Source of the DNA: Pseudomonas anatoliensis
GTDB lineage: Bacteria > Pseudomonadota > Gammaproteobacteria > Pseudomonadales > Pseudomonadaceae
DNA: 64,000 nucleotides
Reading direction: 5' to 3'
Assembly: GCF_017976235.1 (NCBI RefSeq)
Contig: NZ_JACVHC010000002.1
Span: 372,001 to 436,000, forward strand
The position numbers and the translations under genes are program-made. The notes below the pieces were generated by a model. It was not told the DNA's origin. It was given only the letters and a program-made list of their open reading frames with translations, and ran no database searches. How positions within the stretch are numbered: position 1 is the first letter of the stretch; the number at the start of each line of letters is the position of its first letter. This document shows, in pieces, positions 10,351 to 19,026 of the stretch.

Positions 10351-11607
10351 TTAGTAGTCGATTGGGTCGCGGATGATCGGGCAGGTCATGCAGTGGCCGC
10401 CGCCACGGCCACGGCCCAATTCACCGGCGCTGATGGTGATGACCTCCACACCTGCCTTGCGCAGCAGGGTGTTGGTGTAGGTGTTGCGGTCGTAGCCGAT
10501 GACCACGCCCGGTTCCACGGCCACCACGTTGTTGCCGTCGTCCCATTGCTCGCGTTCGGCGGCGAAGCTGTTGCCGCCGGTTTCCACCACGCGCAGCGCC
10601 TTGAGATTGAGCGCGGCCGCCACGGTGTCGAGGAAGCTGGTTTCTTCGCGGCGAATGTCGATGCCGCCCTGTTTGCTTTCATCAGGTCGCAGGGTGAAGG
10701 CGACGATCTGGTTGACCACTTCCGGGAAAATCGTCACGAGATCGCGGTCGCAGAAGCTGAACACGGTGTCCAGGTGCATCGCGGCGCGAGACTTCGGCAG
10801 GCCGGCAACGATGACTTTCTCCACGGCTTTGTTCTTGAACAGATTCAGCGCCAATTGACCGATGGCCTGACGGGATGAGCGCTCGCCCATGCCGATCAAC
10901 ACCACGCCGTTGCCGATTGGCATGACGTCGCCGCCTTCAAGGGTGGAGCTGCCGTGGTCCTTGTCCGGGTCGCCGTACCAGATCTCGAATTCGGCGTTGG
11001 TGAACTGCGGGTGGAATTTGTAGATGGCGGTGGTCAGCAGGGTTTCCTGACGACGCGCGGGCCAGTACATCGGGTTCAGCGTCACGCCACCGTAGATCCA
11101 GCATGTGGTGTCGCGGGTGAACTGAGTGTTCGGCAGCGGCGGCAGAATGAAGCTGGAGTGGCCGAGGAAATCGCGATACATCTCGATGATCTTGCCGCCG
11201 AAGCTGTCCGGCAGATCGTCGGCGGACACGCCGCCAATCAGGAATTCGGCGATGTGACGCGGCTCGAGGCTTTTCAGCCAGGATTTCACTTCGCTGATCA
11301 GGCCCAGGCCCACCGAATCGGCGGTGACCTTGCGATCGAGAATCCAGTCCAGCGCTTCCGGGATGGCGACGATGTCGGTCAGCAGGTTGTGCATTTCCAG
11401 CACGTCGATCCCGCGTTCACGCATCTTGGTGACGAAGTCGAAGTGGTCGCGCTTGGCCTGGGCGACCCACAGTACATCGTCGAACAGCAGTTCATCGCAG
11501 TTGTTCGGGGTCAGCCGCTGGTGGGCCAGACCTGGGGAGCAAACCATGACTTTGCGCAGTTTGCCGGCTTCGGAATGGACGCCGTACTTAACTTTTTCCG
11601 TGGTCAT
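10351..11607 (-). CDS. arcA: Arginine deiminase
   Basis: This enzyme hydrolyses L-arginine to citrulline and ammonia, the first step of arginine fermentation. The 418 residues equal the length of the P. aeruginosa enzyme, and the chain closely resembles it from memory. The catalytic cysteine falls at about residue 406 in [11 protein letters not shown] near the C-terminus. [13 protein letters not shown] and [12 protein letters not shown] carry further active-site residues. It is co-transcribed with arcD upstream (34 bp gap). Confidence 0.98.
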   Translation of the reverse strand: MTTEKVKYGVHSEAGKLRKVMVCSPGLAHQRLTPNNCDELLFDDVLWVAQAKRDHFDFVTKMRERGIDVLEMHNLLTDIVAIPEALDWILDRKVTADSVGLGLISEVKSWLKSLEPRHIAEFLIGGVSADDLPDSFGGKIIEMYRDFLGHSSFILPPLPNTQFTRDTTCWIYGGVTLNPMYWPARRQETLLTTAIYKFHPQFTNAEFEIWYGDPDKDHGSSTLEGGDVMPIGNGVVLIGMGERSSRQAIGQLALNLFKNKAVEKVIVAGLPKSRAAMHLDTVFSFCDRDLVTIFPEVVNQIVAFTLRPDESKQGGIDIRREETSFLDTVAAALNLKALRVVETGGNSFAAEREQWDDGNNVVAVEPGVVIGYDRNTYTNTLLRKAGVEVITISAGELGRGRGGGHCMTCPIIRDPIDY

Positions 11608-11641
11608 TGCAGTGATCCTCCAGAGATAAAATGTTTGGCAA

Positions 11642-13069
11642 TTACAGAGTCAGGAAGCCGTCATACAGTCCGTAGGCAGCCACCAGGGCGCCCACGACCA
11701 CTGCGGCGAAAATCAGCTTCTCGACGTTGGTGAAAACCGGTTGTTTGAGTTCGAGCTTGGCCTTGGCGAACAGGATCGCGCCGGGCGCATAGAGCAGGGC
11801 CGAGAGCAGCAGGTACTTCACGCCGCCGGCGTACAGCAGCCACACCGCGTAGATCAGGGCAATGCCGCCGATGATCAGATCCTTGCGCCGCTCGGCCGCG
11901 AAACCTTCATAACTTTCGCCGCGCACCGCCAGCAGCAGGGCGTAGGCCGCCGACCACAGGTAGGGCACCAGAATCATCGACGTGGCGAGATAGATCAGCG
12001 ACAGGTAAGTGCTGGCCGAGAACAGGGTGATGACCAGGAAAATCTGCACCATCGCGTTGGTCAGCCAAAGGGCGTTGACCGGTACGTGGTTGGCGTTTTC
12101 CTTGCGCAGGAACTCCGGCATGGTGTGGTCTTTGGCGGCGGCGAACATGATCTCCGCACACAGCAGCACCCACGACAGCAGCGCCCCCAGCAGTGAGATG
12201 ATCAGACCGACGCTGATCAGCGCTGCGCCCCACGGACCGACCACGTGCTCAAGCACGGCAGCCATCGACGGGTTCTGCAATTTGGCCAGTTCTGGCTGAG
12301 TCATGATGCCCAGCGACAGCACGTTCACCAGCATCAAAAACAGCAGCACGGTGATGAAGCCGATCACGGTGGCTTTACCCACGTCGGAGCGTTTTTCGGC
12401 GCGGGCCGAGAAAATGCTCGCGCCCTCGATGCCGATGAACACCCACACAGTGACCAGCATCATGTTGCGTACCTGGTTCATCACGCTGCCCAGGTCCGGG
12501 TTTTTCAGGCCCCAGATGTCGGCGGTGAAGATGTCCAGTTTGAAGGCGAAGACGGCGATCAACACAAACAGCACCAGCGGCACGACTTTGGCCACGGTGG
12601 TCACGAGGTTGATGAACGCCGCTTCCTTGATCCCGCGAAGTACCAGGAAATGCACCGCCCACAACAGAATCGAAGCACCAATGACCGCAGCAACCGTGTT
12701 GCCTTCACCGAAAATCGGGAAGAAATAACCGAGGGTGCTGAACAGCAGAACGAAGTAACCGACGTTGCCCAGCCAGGCACTGATCCAGTAACCCCAGGCG
12801 GACGAGAAACCCATGTAATCGCCGAATCCGGCTTTGGCGTAGGCGTAGACACCGCCGTCCAGGTCAGGCTTGCGATTGGCGAGGGTTTGAAAGACGAAAG
12901 CGAGGGTGAGCATGCCGACAGCGGTGATGGCCCAACCGATCAGCACTGCACCGACGTCGGCACTGGCGGCCATGTTTTGTGGCAAGGAGAATATCCCGCC
13001 ACCGATCATTGAACCGACTACCAATGCAACCAGTGCACCGAGTCGTAGTTTTCCGGGAGCTTCAGACAT
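11642..13069 (-). CDS. arcD: Arginine/ornithine antiporter of the arc operon
   Basis: This 475-residue APC-superfamily inner-membrane antiporter imports arginine in exchange for ornithine. It has about 12-13 hydrophobic segments and the family start [20 protein letters not shown]. It is the first gene of arcDABC, and a TGA-N6-TCA Anr-type box lies about 58 bp upstream of its ATG. A very similar 475-residue paralogue starts about 590 bp away on the opposite strand, so this locus carries two arcD copies back to back. Confidence 0.96.
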   Translation of the reverse strand: MSEAPGKLRLGALVALVVGSMIGGGIFSLPQNMAASADVGAVLIGWAITAVGMLTLAFVFQTLANRKPDLDGGVYAYAKAGFGDYMGFSSAWGYWISAWLGNVGYFVLLFSTLGYFFPIFGEGNTVAAVIGASILLWAVHFLVLRGIKEAAFINLVTTVAKVVPLVLFVLIAVFAFKLDIFTADIWGLKNPDLGSVMNQVRNMMLVTVWVFIGIEGASIFSARAEKRSDVGKATVIGFITVLLFLMLVNVLSLGIMTQPELAKLQNPSMAAVLEHVVGPWGAALISVGLIISLLGALLSWVLLCAEIMFAAAKDHTMPEFLRKENANHVPVNALWLTNAMVQIFLVITLFSASTYLSLIYLATSMILVPYLWSAAYALLLAVRGESYEGFAAERRKDLIIGGIALIYAVWLLYAGGVKYLLLSALLYAPGAILFAKAKLELKQPVFTNVEKLIFAAVVVGALVAAYGLYDGFLTL

Positions 13070-13126
13070 TGCATGACTCCATTGCAGGAAGAGATCACAG
13101 CGTAGTTCTGTTGTCTGTTCAAACAG

Positions 13127-13140
13127 CTGACTTGGATCAG
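13127..13140. promoter_or_regulatory. Anr box for the arcDABC operon
   Basis: CTGAC-TTGG-ATCAG keeps the TGA-N6-TCA core of the Anr/Fnr consensus TTGAT-N4-ATCAA. It resembles the P. aeruginosa arc site (TTGAC-N4-ATCAG, from memory). With its centre about 65 bp from the arcD ATG it can occupy the -41.5 position and leave a leader of about 25 nt. This fits oxygen-limited induction of the pathway. Confidence 0.65.
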
Positions 13141-13477
13141 TTCATGGTCACATTCCATTGTTAATGAATGACTTAAGGAGTCGCTTGAGGCATAAAGCGA
13201 CCGTCTGCGAGGCCCGTTCCAGAACGGTTTTTCGCTATGTGGTTGGGAATGGCTATTATTGCTTTCGAGTTATGACGCTAGTTCTTTTTACGGGTTTGGC
13301 AAATTTCCCCACTCTGTTTTCAGTACAGAATTGATTTATCAGGATCAGCGCACAAAACTGTCTTAACGTGGTAGGCGTTAGCTTTATCCGCTATATACAA
13401 AGGCTATTGTTTGGCTTTATTCGACAGGCGTTCTTACTCTTGATCCGTTTAATTAATAACCAGAATATGACGAGCCT
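13141..13477. other. AT-rich divergent intergenic region between the two arcD genes
   Basis: This noncoding stretch is relatively AT-rich. It holds a 7-bp-stem hairpin (GTCGCTT/AAGCGAC, 13180-13201) and TTGATTTATCAGG near 13330, which resembles two closely spaced Anr half sites but has the wrong spacing. CTTGATCCGTTTAATTAA near 13440 is at best a half match to an Anr box. No clear promoter for the second arcD could be assigned. Confidence 0.5.
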
Positions 13478-13610
13478 TGTGGCGAGGGGATTTATCCCCG
13501 TTGGGTGGCGAAGCCGCCCCAGATTCAGTCAACGCGATATATAAGACAGATCGAGTTCTCAGGTTTTGGGGCGGCTGCGCCACCCAGCGGGGATAAATCC
13601 CCTCGCCACA
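13478..13610. repeat. REPIN-type inverted repeat, family B
   Basis: The outer arms TGTGGCGAGGGGATTTATCC and complement enclose inner GGTGGCG/CGCCACC-like arms and a loop of about 60 bp. It lies about 50 bp upstream of the second arcD start, within what should be its promoter/leader region. Confidence 0.9.
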
Positions 13611-13658
13611 GGTGTAAACAGGTTTCGAGAACGGGTAGTCAGGAAGAGGGAGACTGGA

Positions 13659-15086
13659 ATGTCGCAACCGACGCAAAAGCTGCGCCTTGGTGCGTTGATC
13701 GCCCTGGTGGTGGGGTCGATGATTGGCGGCGGAATTTTCTCGCTGCCGCAGAACATGGCGGCACGCGCCGATGCGGGAGCGATCCTGATCGGTTGGGGGA
13801 TTACTGCCATTGGCATGCTGACCCTGGCCTTCGTGTTTCAGACCCTGGCCAACCGCAAGCCCGAGCTGGATTCTGGCGTCTATGCCTACGCCAAGGCCGG
13901 GTTTGGCGACTACATGGGCTTCTCGTCCGCCTGGGGTTACTGGATCAGTGCCTGGCTGGGCAATGTCGGCTACTTCGTTCTGCTGTTCAGCACCCTCGGT
14001 TATTTCTTTCCGGTATTCGGCCAGGGCAATACGCCGATCGCCATTGGCTGCGCCTCGGTGCTGCTGTGGGCTGTGCACTTTCTGGTGATGCGCGGGATCA
14101 AGGAGGCGGCGTTCATCAACCAGGTGACCACCGTGGCCAAGATCGTGCCGCTGATCATGTTCATCGTCATCGCCGCTGTGGCGTTCAAGGCAGACATTTT
14201 CACCCGCGACATCTGGGGCCGCAGCAACCCGAGTTTCGGCGGGGTGATGGATCAGGTGCGCAACATGATGCTGGTGACGGTGTTCGTCTTCATCGGCATC
14301 GAGGGCGCCAGCGTGTACTCGGCGCGAGCGGAAAAACGCAGCGATGTCGGGCGTGCCACGGTGATCGGATTTATCGGCGTACTGGCGCTGCTGGTGCTGG
14401 TCAACGTGTTGTCACTGGGGATCATGAGCCAGCCGGAACTGGCCAACCTGCAGAACCCGTCGCTGGCGGCGGTGCTTGAGCACATCGTCGGGCCGTGGGG
14501 GGCGCTGGCGATCAGCATCGGTTTGGCGATCTCGCTGCTTGGGGCGTTGCTGTCGTGGGCGTTGCTCTGCGCCGAAATCCTTTTCGCCACGGCCCGGGAC
14601 AAGACCATGCCGGCGTTCCTGAAAAAGGAAAATGCCAACCATGTGCCCGTCAACGCGTTGTGGCTGACCAACGTGATGATTCAGATCTTCCTGCTGATCA
14701 CGCTGTTCTCGGAGGGCACCTACACCAGCCTGATTTATCTGGCGTCATCAATGATTCTGGTGCCGTACCTGTGGTCGGCGGCGTACGCGGTGTTGTTGAG
14801 CGGGCGCGGCGAAACCTACGAACACGCTTCGGCCGAACGCACCAAGGATCTGCTGATTGGCGGCATCGCCCTGAGTTATGCGGTGTGGCTTTTGTATGCC
14901 GGCGGGGTGAAATATCTGCTGCTGTCGGCGCTGTTGTATGCGCCGGGAGTGATTCTGTTCGCCAAGGCCAAACATGAGCAGGGTGAGCCGCTGTTCACCC
15001 ATGTCGAGAAGGGCATTTTTACGTGCGTGATCATAGGCGCGGGGCTGGCGGCTTATGGTTTGTACAGTGGTGTTTTGTCGTTGTGA
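13659..15086 (+). CDS. Second arginine/ornithine antiporter paralogue (ArcD-type)
   Basis: A 475-residue APC-superfamily antiporter almost identical in length and layout to the arc operon ArcD, with long shared blocks such as [20 protein letters not shown] and [19 protein letters not shown]. The chosen ATG at 13659 follows AGGAAGAGGGAGACTGGA; an in-frame start further upstream lies inside the REPIN. The clearest differences from ArcD are in the N-terminus and in segments between membrane spans. No Anr box with correct spacing is evident. It is probably an arginine/ornithine-family exchanger with a different trigger or partner substrate (inference). Confidence 0.9.
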   Translation: MSQPTQKLRLGALIALVVGSMIGGGIFSLPQNMAARADAGAILIGWGITAIGMLTLAFVFQTLANRKPELDSGVYAYAKAGFGDYMGFSSAWGYWISAWLGNVGYFVLLFSTLGYFFPVFGQGNTPIAIGCASVLLWAVHFLVMRGIKEAAFINQVTTVAKIVPLIMFIVIAAVAFKADIFTRDIWGRSNPSFGGVMDQVRNMMLVTVFVFIGIEGASVYSARAEKRSDVGRATVIGFIGVLALLVLVNVLSLGIMSQPELANLQNPSLAAVLEHIVGPWGALAISIGLAISLLGALLSWALLCAEILFATARDKTMPAFLKKENANHVPVNALWLTNVMIQIFLLITLFSEGTYTSLIYLASSMILVPYLWSAAYAVLLSGRGETYEHASAERTKDLLIGGIALSYAVWLLYAGGVKYLLLSALLYAPGVILFAKAKHEQGEPLFTHVEKGIFTCVIIGAGLAAYGLYSGVLSL

Positions 15087-15132
15087 GGTTGTCGGGTGCA
15101 TTTTGAGTCGGGGGGGAGAGGGGGCCTTTGAC

Positions 15133-15226
15133 CCTGTGGGAGCTGGCTTGCCAGCGATAGCGGTGTGTCAGTCGACCCCTGTATCAACTGATCCACCGTC
15201 ATCGCTGGCAAGCCAGCTCCCACAGG
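15133..15226. repeat. REPIN-type inverted repeat, family C
   Basis: Inverted arms CCTGTGGGAGCTGGCTTGCC plus AGCGAT and the complement enclose a loop of about 45 bp. It lies between the convergent ends of the second arcD and the chemoreceptor gene, where it may act as a bidirectional block to transcription. Confidence 0.9.
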
Positions 15227-15242
15227 GACTTGAGGTGATCCA

Positions 15243-17381
15243 CTAGACGCGGAACTGATCCATCAATTTCATCTGTTGGCTGGCCAGCGCATTGAGCTGG
15301 CTGCTGATCGCCGCCGACTCTGTGGCTTGCCCGGTCAAGGTTTCAGTCACCGTACGAATCGCCGAGACGTTGCGGTTAACCTCTTCAGCCACTGCGCTCT
15401 GCTGTTCGGCGGCGCTGGCGATTTGCAGGTTCATGTCGCTGATCACCGTCACCGCGTCGCTGATCTTGCCCAGCGCATCCACGGCCTGGCGGATCTGCCC
15501 GGCGTTGTTGTGGGCCTGGGTCTGGCTTGAATGCATGGTCGCGACCACGCCGCGAGTGCCAGTCTGAATTTTCTCGATGACGATGCGGATTTCTTCCACA
15601 GAATCCTGCGTGCGCTTGGCGAGGTTGCGCACTTCGTCCGCGACCACGGCAAAACCGCGACCGCTTTCCCCGGCGCGGGCGGCTTCGATGGCGGCGTTGA
15701 GCGCCAGCAGGTTGGTTTGCTCGGCGATGCTGCGGATCACTTCCAGAACCGAACCGATCTGCTCGCTGTTGACCGCCAGTGCTTCAACTTCGGTCACCGC
15801 TTTACTGACTTCATCGGCCAGTTGATTGATGTCGCGGGTGCTGCGCTCGATGATCGACATGCCGTCCTTGGCTGACTGGTCGGCACCTTTCGCGGCGTTG
15901 GCCGCGTTCGATGCGCTGTTGGCGACATCGTGGGCGGTGGCGCTCATTTCGTTGGACGCGGTGGCGACCTGGTCGATTTCGCGGAACTGCACCTGCATGC
16001 CTTCGCTGGTCTGACGGGCAATTTCCGAAGACTGGTCGGCAGTGCCGCGAGCCTCGGTGATGCTCTGTTTGATCTGCGCGATGGTCGGTTGCAGCTTGTC
16101 GAGGAAGCGGTTGAACCAGTTCACCAGTTCGCCCAGCTCATCCTTCTTGCTGTAGTTCAGGCGTTGGGTCAGATCACCTTCACCGCTGGCGATGTTTTTC
16201 AGCATCTCGGCGACGCTGTTGATCGGGCGAGTGACGCCGGAAGCAGTGAGCCATATCAGCAGCAGGCCAATCAGCCCCGCGACCACAGCTACTGCCAGCG
16301 CCGTGAACACACCGGTTTCCTGTGCTTCGTCGAGCACCGCTTGCAGCTTGACCGAGTCGGCCAGCAGCACTTGTTTGGGCAGGTCGATGACCACGCCCCA
16401 GGCGCGCGAGTTGCCAATCGGGTCGACCGGATACACCGCCCGGATCAGGTCGCCCTGTTCGAGGATTTTCGGCGTGCCGCTGCCGAGCAGTTGCAGCACG
16501 TCTTTGCCCTCGGCGCCGAGGGTGTCGCTGATCTTCTTGCCGACTTTGGTAGCGTCGGAGCTATCGGCAGCCAGCACGCCGCTACCGGAGACAATGAGCA
16601 TATGCCCGGCGTTGTTGAACAGGTTGCGCTGGGATTCCACCGTTGCGGCTTGCAAGGCATCGAGGGCGATGTCGACACCGACCACACCGATGGCTTTGCC
16701 GTCGACGATCAACGGTACGGAAATGGTCGTCATGAGCATTTCCTTGCCGCCGACGGTGTCAGCGTACGGGTCGAGCAGGCAGGTGCGTTTGTTGTCGCGA
16801 GGGCAGGTGTACCAGCTGTTATAGGGTGTACCGCTGACGCTGAGGGTGGTTTTGGTCAAATCATCTTCTACCATGACCGTGTTCAGCGAGGCACCGCCGG
16901 CGCGGCTCCAGTACGCGGCGAAACGTCCGGCTTCGTTGGACTGGCGGGCGGCGTCGTTGGCGAACTCGCTGTCCTTGCCGTCCAGGCTATTGGGTTCGAA
17001 GGCGAGCCAGATACCGAGCACTTTGTCGTTGCGCTCGAAGGCAGTTTTCAGGCTCAGGTTCAACTCTTCACGCAAGGCGCCGGCGTCCAGCGAACGCTTG
17101 GTGGCCATCACGCGCATGTCCTTGATCTGGTCGGCCAGCGCGGTGATCACCACCAGGCTTTCGCCGAAGGTTTTCTGCACTCGCACCGCTTGTTCTGCGG
17201 CTTTGGCCTGCAGCAAGTCTTGCACACTGGCGGTGAGCATCTTGCTGCTGGAATGGCTGACCAGTTCGTCGTTCTGGTTGGTCTGGTAAATGTTCATGCC
17301 GACGATCAGCGCAACCACACCGAGCAGGCACAGACCGGAGAGCAGAACGATTTTCAGGCGAATGGAAAGAGAGTCGAACAT
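15243..17381 (-). CDS. Methyl-accepting chemotaxis protein with periplasmic dCACHE domain
   Basis: This is a 712-residue transmembrane chemoreceptor. From the start [13 protein letters not shown] it has TM1 (about 7-30), a large periplasmic double-CACHE sensor (about 45-345), TM2 (about 355-380), HAMP and a cytoplasmic signalling hairpin. The highly conserved tip [20 protein letters not shown] is present. The sensor contains [12 protein letters not shown] and later [12 protein letters not shown], typical of CACHE modules. The strict RxWY amino-acid-ligand motif of PctA-type receptors is not obvious, so the ligand is left open. An upstream in-frame ATG adds 25 residues without hydrophobic character and is less likely. 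Confidence 0.93.
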   Translation of the reverse strand: MFDSLSIRLKIVLLSGLCLLGVVALIVGMNIYQTNQNDELVSHSSSKMLTASVQDLLQAKAAEQAVRVQKTFGESLVVITALADQIKDMRVMATKRSLDAGALREELNLSLKTAFERNDKVLGIWLAFEPNSLDGKDSEFANDAARQSNEAGRFAAYWSRAGGASLNTVMVEDDLTKTTLSVSGTPYNSWYTCPRDNKRTCLLDPYADTVGGKEMLMTTISVPLIVDGKAIGVVGVDIALDALQAATVESQRNLFNNAGHMLIVSGSGVLAADSSDATKVGKKISDTLGAEGKDVLQLLGSGTPKILEQGDLIRAVYPVDPIGNSRAWGVVIDLPKQVLLADSVKLQAVLDEAQETGVFTALAVAVVAGLIGLLLIWLTASGVTRPINSVAEMLKNIASGEGDLTQRLNYSKKDELGELVNWFNRFLDKLQPTIAQIKQSITEARGTADQSSEIARQTSEGMQVQFREIDQVATASNEMSATAHDVANSASNAANAAKGADQSAKDGMSIIERSTRDINQLADEVSKAVTEVEALAVNSEQIGSVLEVIRSIAEQTNLLALNAAIEAARAGESGRGFAVVADEVRNLAKRTQDSVEEIRIVIEKIQTGTRGVVATMHSSQTQAHNNAGQIRQAVDALGKISDAVTVISDMNLQIASAAEQQSAVAEEVNRNVSAIRTVTETLTGQATESAAISSQLNALASQQMKLMDQFRV

Positions 17382-17609
17382 GGGGCGATCTCGCGAATGA
17401 ATAAACGGGGGCTGTGGGTACGAGGTACCCGAATCGCCAAATCCATTCAGCGCCATTCAATGCTCATCGGCGTGGAACGAGAGCGCATGAGGTGTTTGCC
17501 GACGGACGGTCAGCGCTAAACGTTTGCGCAGGGGAATGTGCTGAAAAGGGGATTAATTACAGGGATGTTTCAGGGTTGTTGCAGGAGGCTGGATGCAGGT
17601 AGATGCTTT
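17382..17609. other. Upstream region of the chemoreceptor gene
   Basis: About 230 bp of noncoding sequence upstream of the chemoreceptor start. I see no recognisable operator, RNA or small gene in it. The remainder of the spacer up to 17772 is a family B repeat and a short tail. Confidence 0.4.
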
Positions 17610-17741
17610 TGTGGCGAGGGGATTTATCCCCGATGGTTTGCGCAGCAGACCCAAAATTTGACAACCCGTTTTGGCTGACACTACGCGGGGTCTGATTTGT
17701 GGCTGTTGCGCAGCCAATCGGGGATAAATCCCCTCACCACA
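17610..17741. repeat. REPIN-type inverted repeat, family B
   Basis: Outer arms TGTGGCGAGGGGATTTATCC and complement (one arm with CTCACC instead of CTCGCC) enclose inner GCGCAGCAG/CTGTTGCGCAG-like sequence. It lies between the DUF454 gene end and the chemoreceptor promoter region. Confidence 0.9.
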
Positions 17742-17772
17742 GAAGCTCCTTTGACCAGGGGGTTATGGGCAG

Positions 17773-18168
17773 TCAGGAAGGGGTGGCGATAGTTTCCGGT
17801 CGCGACCAGATCCATAGATTGCCCATGGCCATCCCGGCCATCGCCAAATAAATCGGCCAGCCGTGATCGAGCATCACCAGCATCAACGTCGCACACAGCA
17901 ACATGCTCAGCGTGGCGCTGACTTTGGCCTTGCGCGCGATGATCTTGCCGTTGCGCCAGTTGCTCAGGATCGGCCCGAACAGCCGATGATTTTCCAGCCA
18001 GGCACTCAGGCGCGGTGAACTGCGGGTGGCGGCCCAGGCGGCGAGGAGGATGAACTCGGTGGTCGGCAATCCGGGTACGACAATGGCGATCAGGCCGATG
18101 CCGAGGCTGACGTAGGCCAGCAGACCGAACAGCAGACGGGCGAGTTTGGAGGAGGCTGGTTGCGGCAT
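17773..18168 (-). CDS. DUF454 (YbaN-type) inner-membrane protein
   Basis: A 131-residue integral membrane protein with hydrophobic segments near residues 10-35, 85-105 and 107-125. It contains the DUF454 signature VVPGLPTTEFILLAAWAATR followed by SPRLSAWLENHRLFGPILSNW. Its biochemical function is unknown. It follows heme oxygenase on the same strand after a REPIN-filled spacer, so a link to heme or iron uptake is possible from context only. Confidence 0.88.
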   Translation of the reverse strand: MPQPASSKLARLLFGLLAYVSLGIGLIAIVVPGLPTTEFILLAAWAATRSSPRLSAWLENHRLFGPILSNWRNGKIIARKAKVSATLSMLLCATLMLVMLDHGWPIYLAMAGMAMGNLWIWSRPETIATPS

Positions 18169-18225
18169 GGGCTCAGCGGGCGGCTTCTAGAGCGGAACGG
18201 GGATCTTACAGACTTACTCTGTCCC

Positions 18226-18305
18226 CTGTAGGAGCTGCCGCAGGCTGCGATCTTTTGATGTTGTTTTCAGGATCAAAAGATCGCAGCCTGCGGCAGCTCC
18301 TACAG
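18226..18305. repeat. REPIN-type inverted repeat, family A variant
   Basis: As the other family A elements, but both arms carry GCCGCAGGCTGCGATC in place of GCCGAAGGCTGCGATC. The paired change keeps the stem intact. This compensatory pattern shows selection or gene conversion acting on the palindrome. It lies between hemO and the DUF454 gene. Confidence 0.92.
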
Positions 18306-18317
18306 GGAGAGTTTCTA

Positions 18318-18914
18318 TCAGGCAGGCTCGGCTTCTGTCGCGTAAGCCTGTTCCAGCAGCACGGTGAAGCGGTTGAACGCGTCAATCGCGCCTTGCTCGA
18401 CTTCGGCTTCTTCCTCGGCGCTGAATTGCAACGCGTCGAGGGTTTTGACGAAGCGCTTCCAGCCTTCGGCGCGGCCACCTTCAGGTTCGCCCAAATGGCG
18501 GGCACCAAAGGTTTCACTCAGCTCCAGCGCCACGGCGCGTTTGATCAGGAATGCCGCACCAAGCTTCGAACCTTCAGAAACGAAGATCCAACCGAGCGCT
18601 CGGGCCTTGCTCGGGTTTTTCACCGCGCCGGCCACCGGTGCCGGCACTTCGGTGTCGAGATCGGCCAGATCAGCCTTGGCTGCATCAGCGCGGCAGCGAG
18701 CCGGCAGGTCAGGCACGATCGCAGTCAGTTCGGCATCGTTGTACAGCTCGACCAGTTCCGACTGGAACAGGTATTGCGCGACCACGAAACGGGCGAAGTT
18801 GGCGCGGGTTTCAAACGGTGCATGGGCCTTGACCAAGGTGTCGAGTTTGCTGTGCGGCTCGTGGGTGATCTGGTTCAGGCGTTGTGAACGCAGGGCTTTT
18901 TCCGAAGAGGTCAT
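18318..18914 (-). CDS. hemO: Biliverdin-producing heme oxygenase (PigA/HemO type)
   Basis: This cytoplasmic enzyme opens heme to biliverdin, CO and iron. The 198 residues from the ATG at 18914 equal P. aeruginosa PigA/HemO in length. The proximal histidine is in THEPH (H21). The equivalents of PigA Asn19 and Lys34 are Asn14 and Lys29, and the Phe of LGWIFVSEGSKLG corresponds to Phe117. These residues set the unusual delta/beta regiospecificity in PigA, so the same products are predicted. The gene follows the Hxu-like heme receptor but is separated from it by a strong hairpin-plus-U-tract. Confidence 0.94.
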   Translation of the reverse strand: MTSSEKALRSQRLNQITHEPHSKLDTLVKAHAPFETRANFARFVVAQYLFQSELVELYNDAELTAIVPDLPARCRADAAKADLADLDTEVPAPVAGAVKNPSKARALGWIFVSEGSKLGAAFLIKRAVALELSETFGARHLGEPEGGRAEGWKRFVKTLDALQFSAEEEAEVEQGAIDAFNRFTVLLEQAYATEAEPA

Positions 18915-18974
18915 GACGTGTCCTTGATAAATGAGGCGCTTGATAACAAGACGAACGGGCAAGCGCCGGACAGT

Positions 18975-19018
18975 AAAAAAAGCCTCACGGCGCGTTGCGT
19001 ATACACGCGCAGCGAGGC
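18975..19018 (-). terminator. Rho-independent terminator after the heme receptor gene
   Basis: On the minus strand GCCTCGCTGCGCGT pairs with ACGCGCCGTGAGGC around a loop of 9 nt and is followed by seven Ts. It lies just after the receptor stop codon. Heme oxygenase must therefore depend on read-through or on its own promoter. Confidence 0.85.
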
Positions 19019-19026
19019 CGGCGGGG

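Noticed and set aside
13320..13340. TTGATTTATCAGGATCAG as an Anr box for the second arcD
   Set aside because: The half sites are 2 or 8 bp apart rather than 4, so it does not fit the Anr/Fnr spacing.
13478..13610. CRISPR-like array from the repeated GGGGATTTATCCCC sequences
   Set aside because: Each site has only two inverted copies, not directly repeated units with unique spacers; it is a REP palindrome.
18915..18960. Fur box directly before hemO (GATAAATGAGGCGCTTGATAAC)
   Set aside because: Only scattered agreement with the 19-bp consensus; not better than expected in AT-rich sequence.
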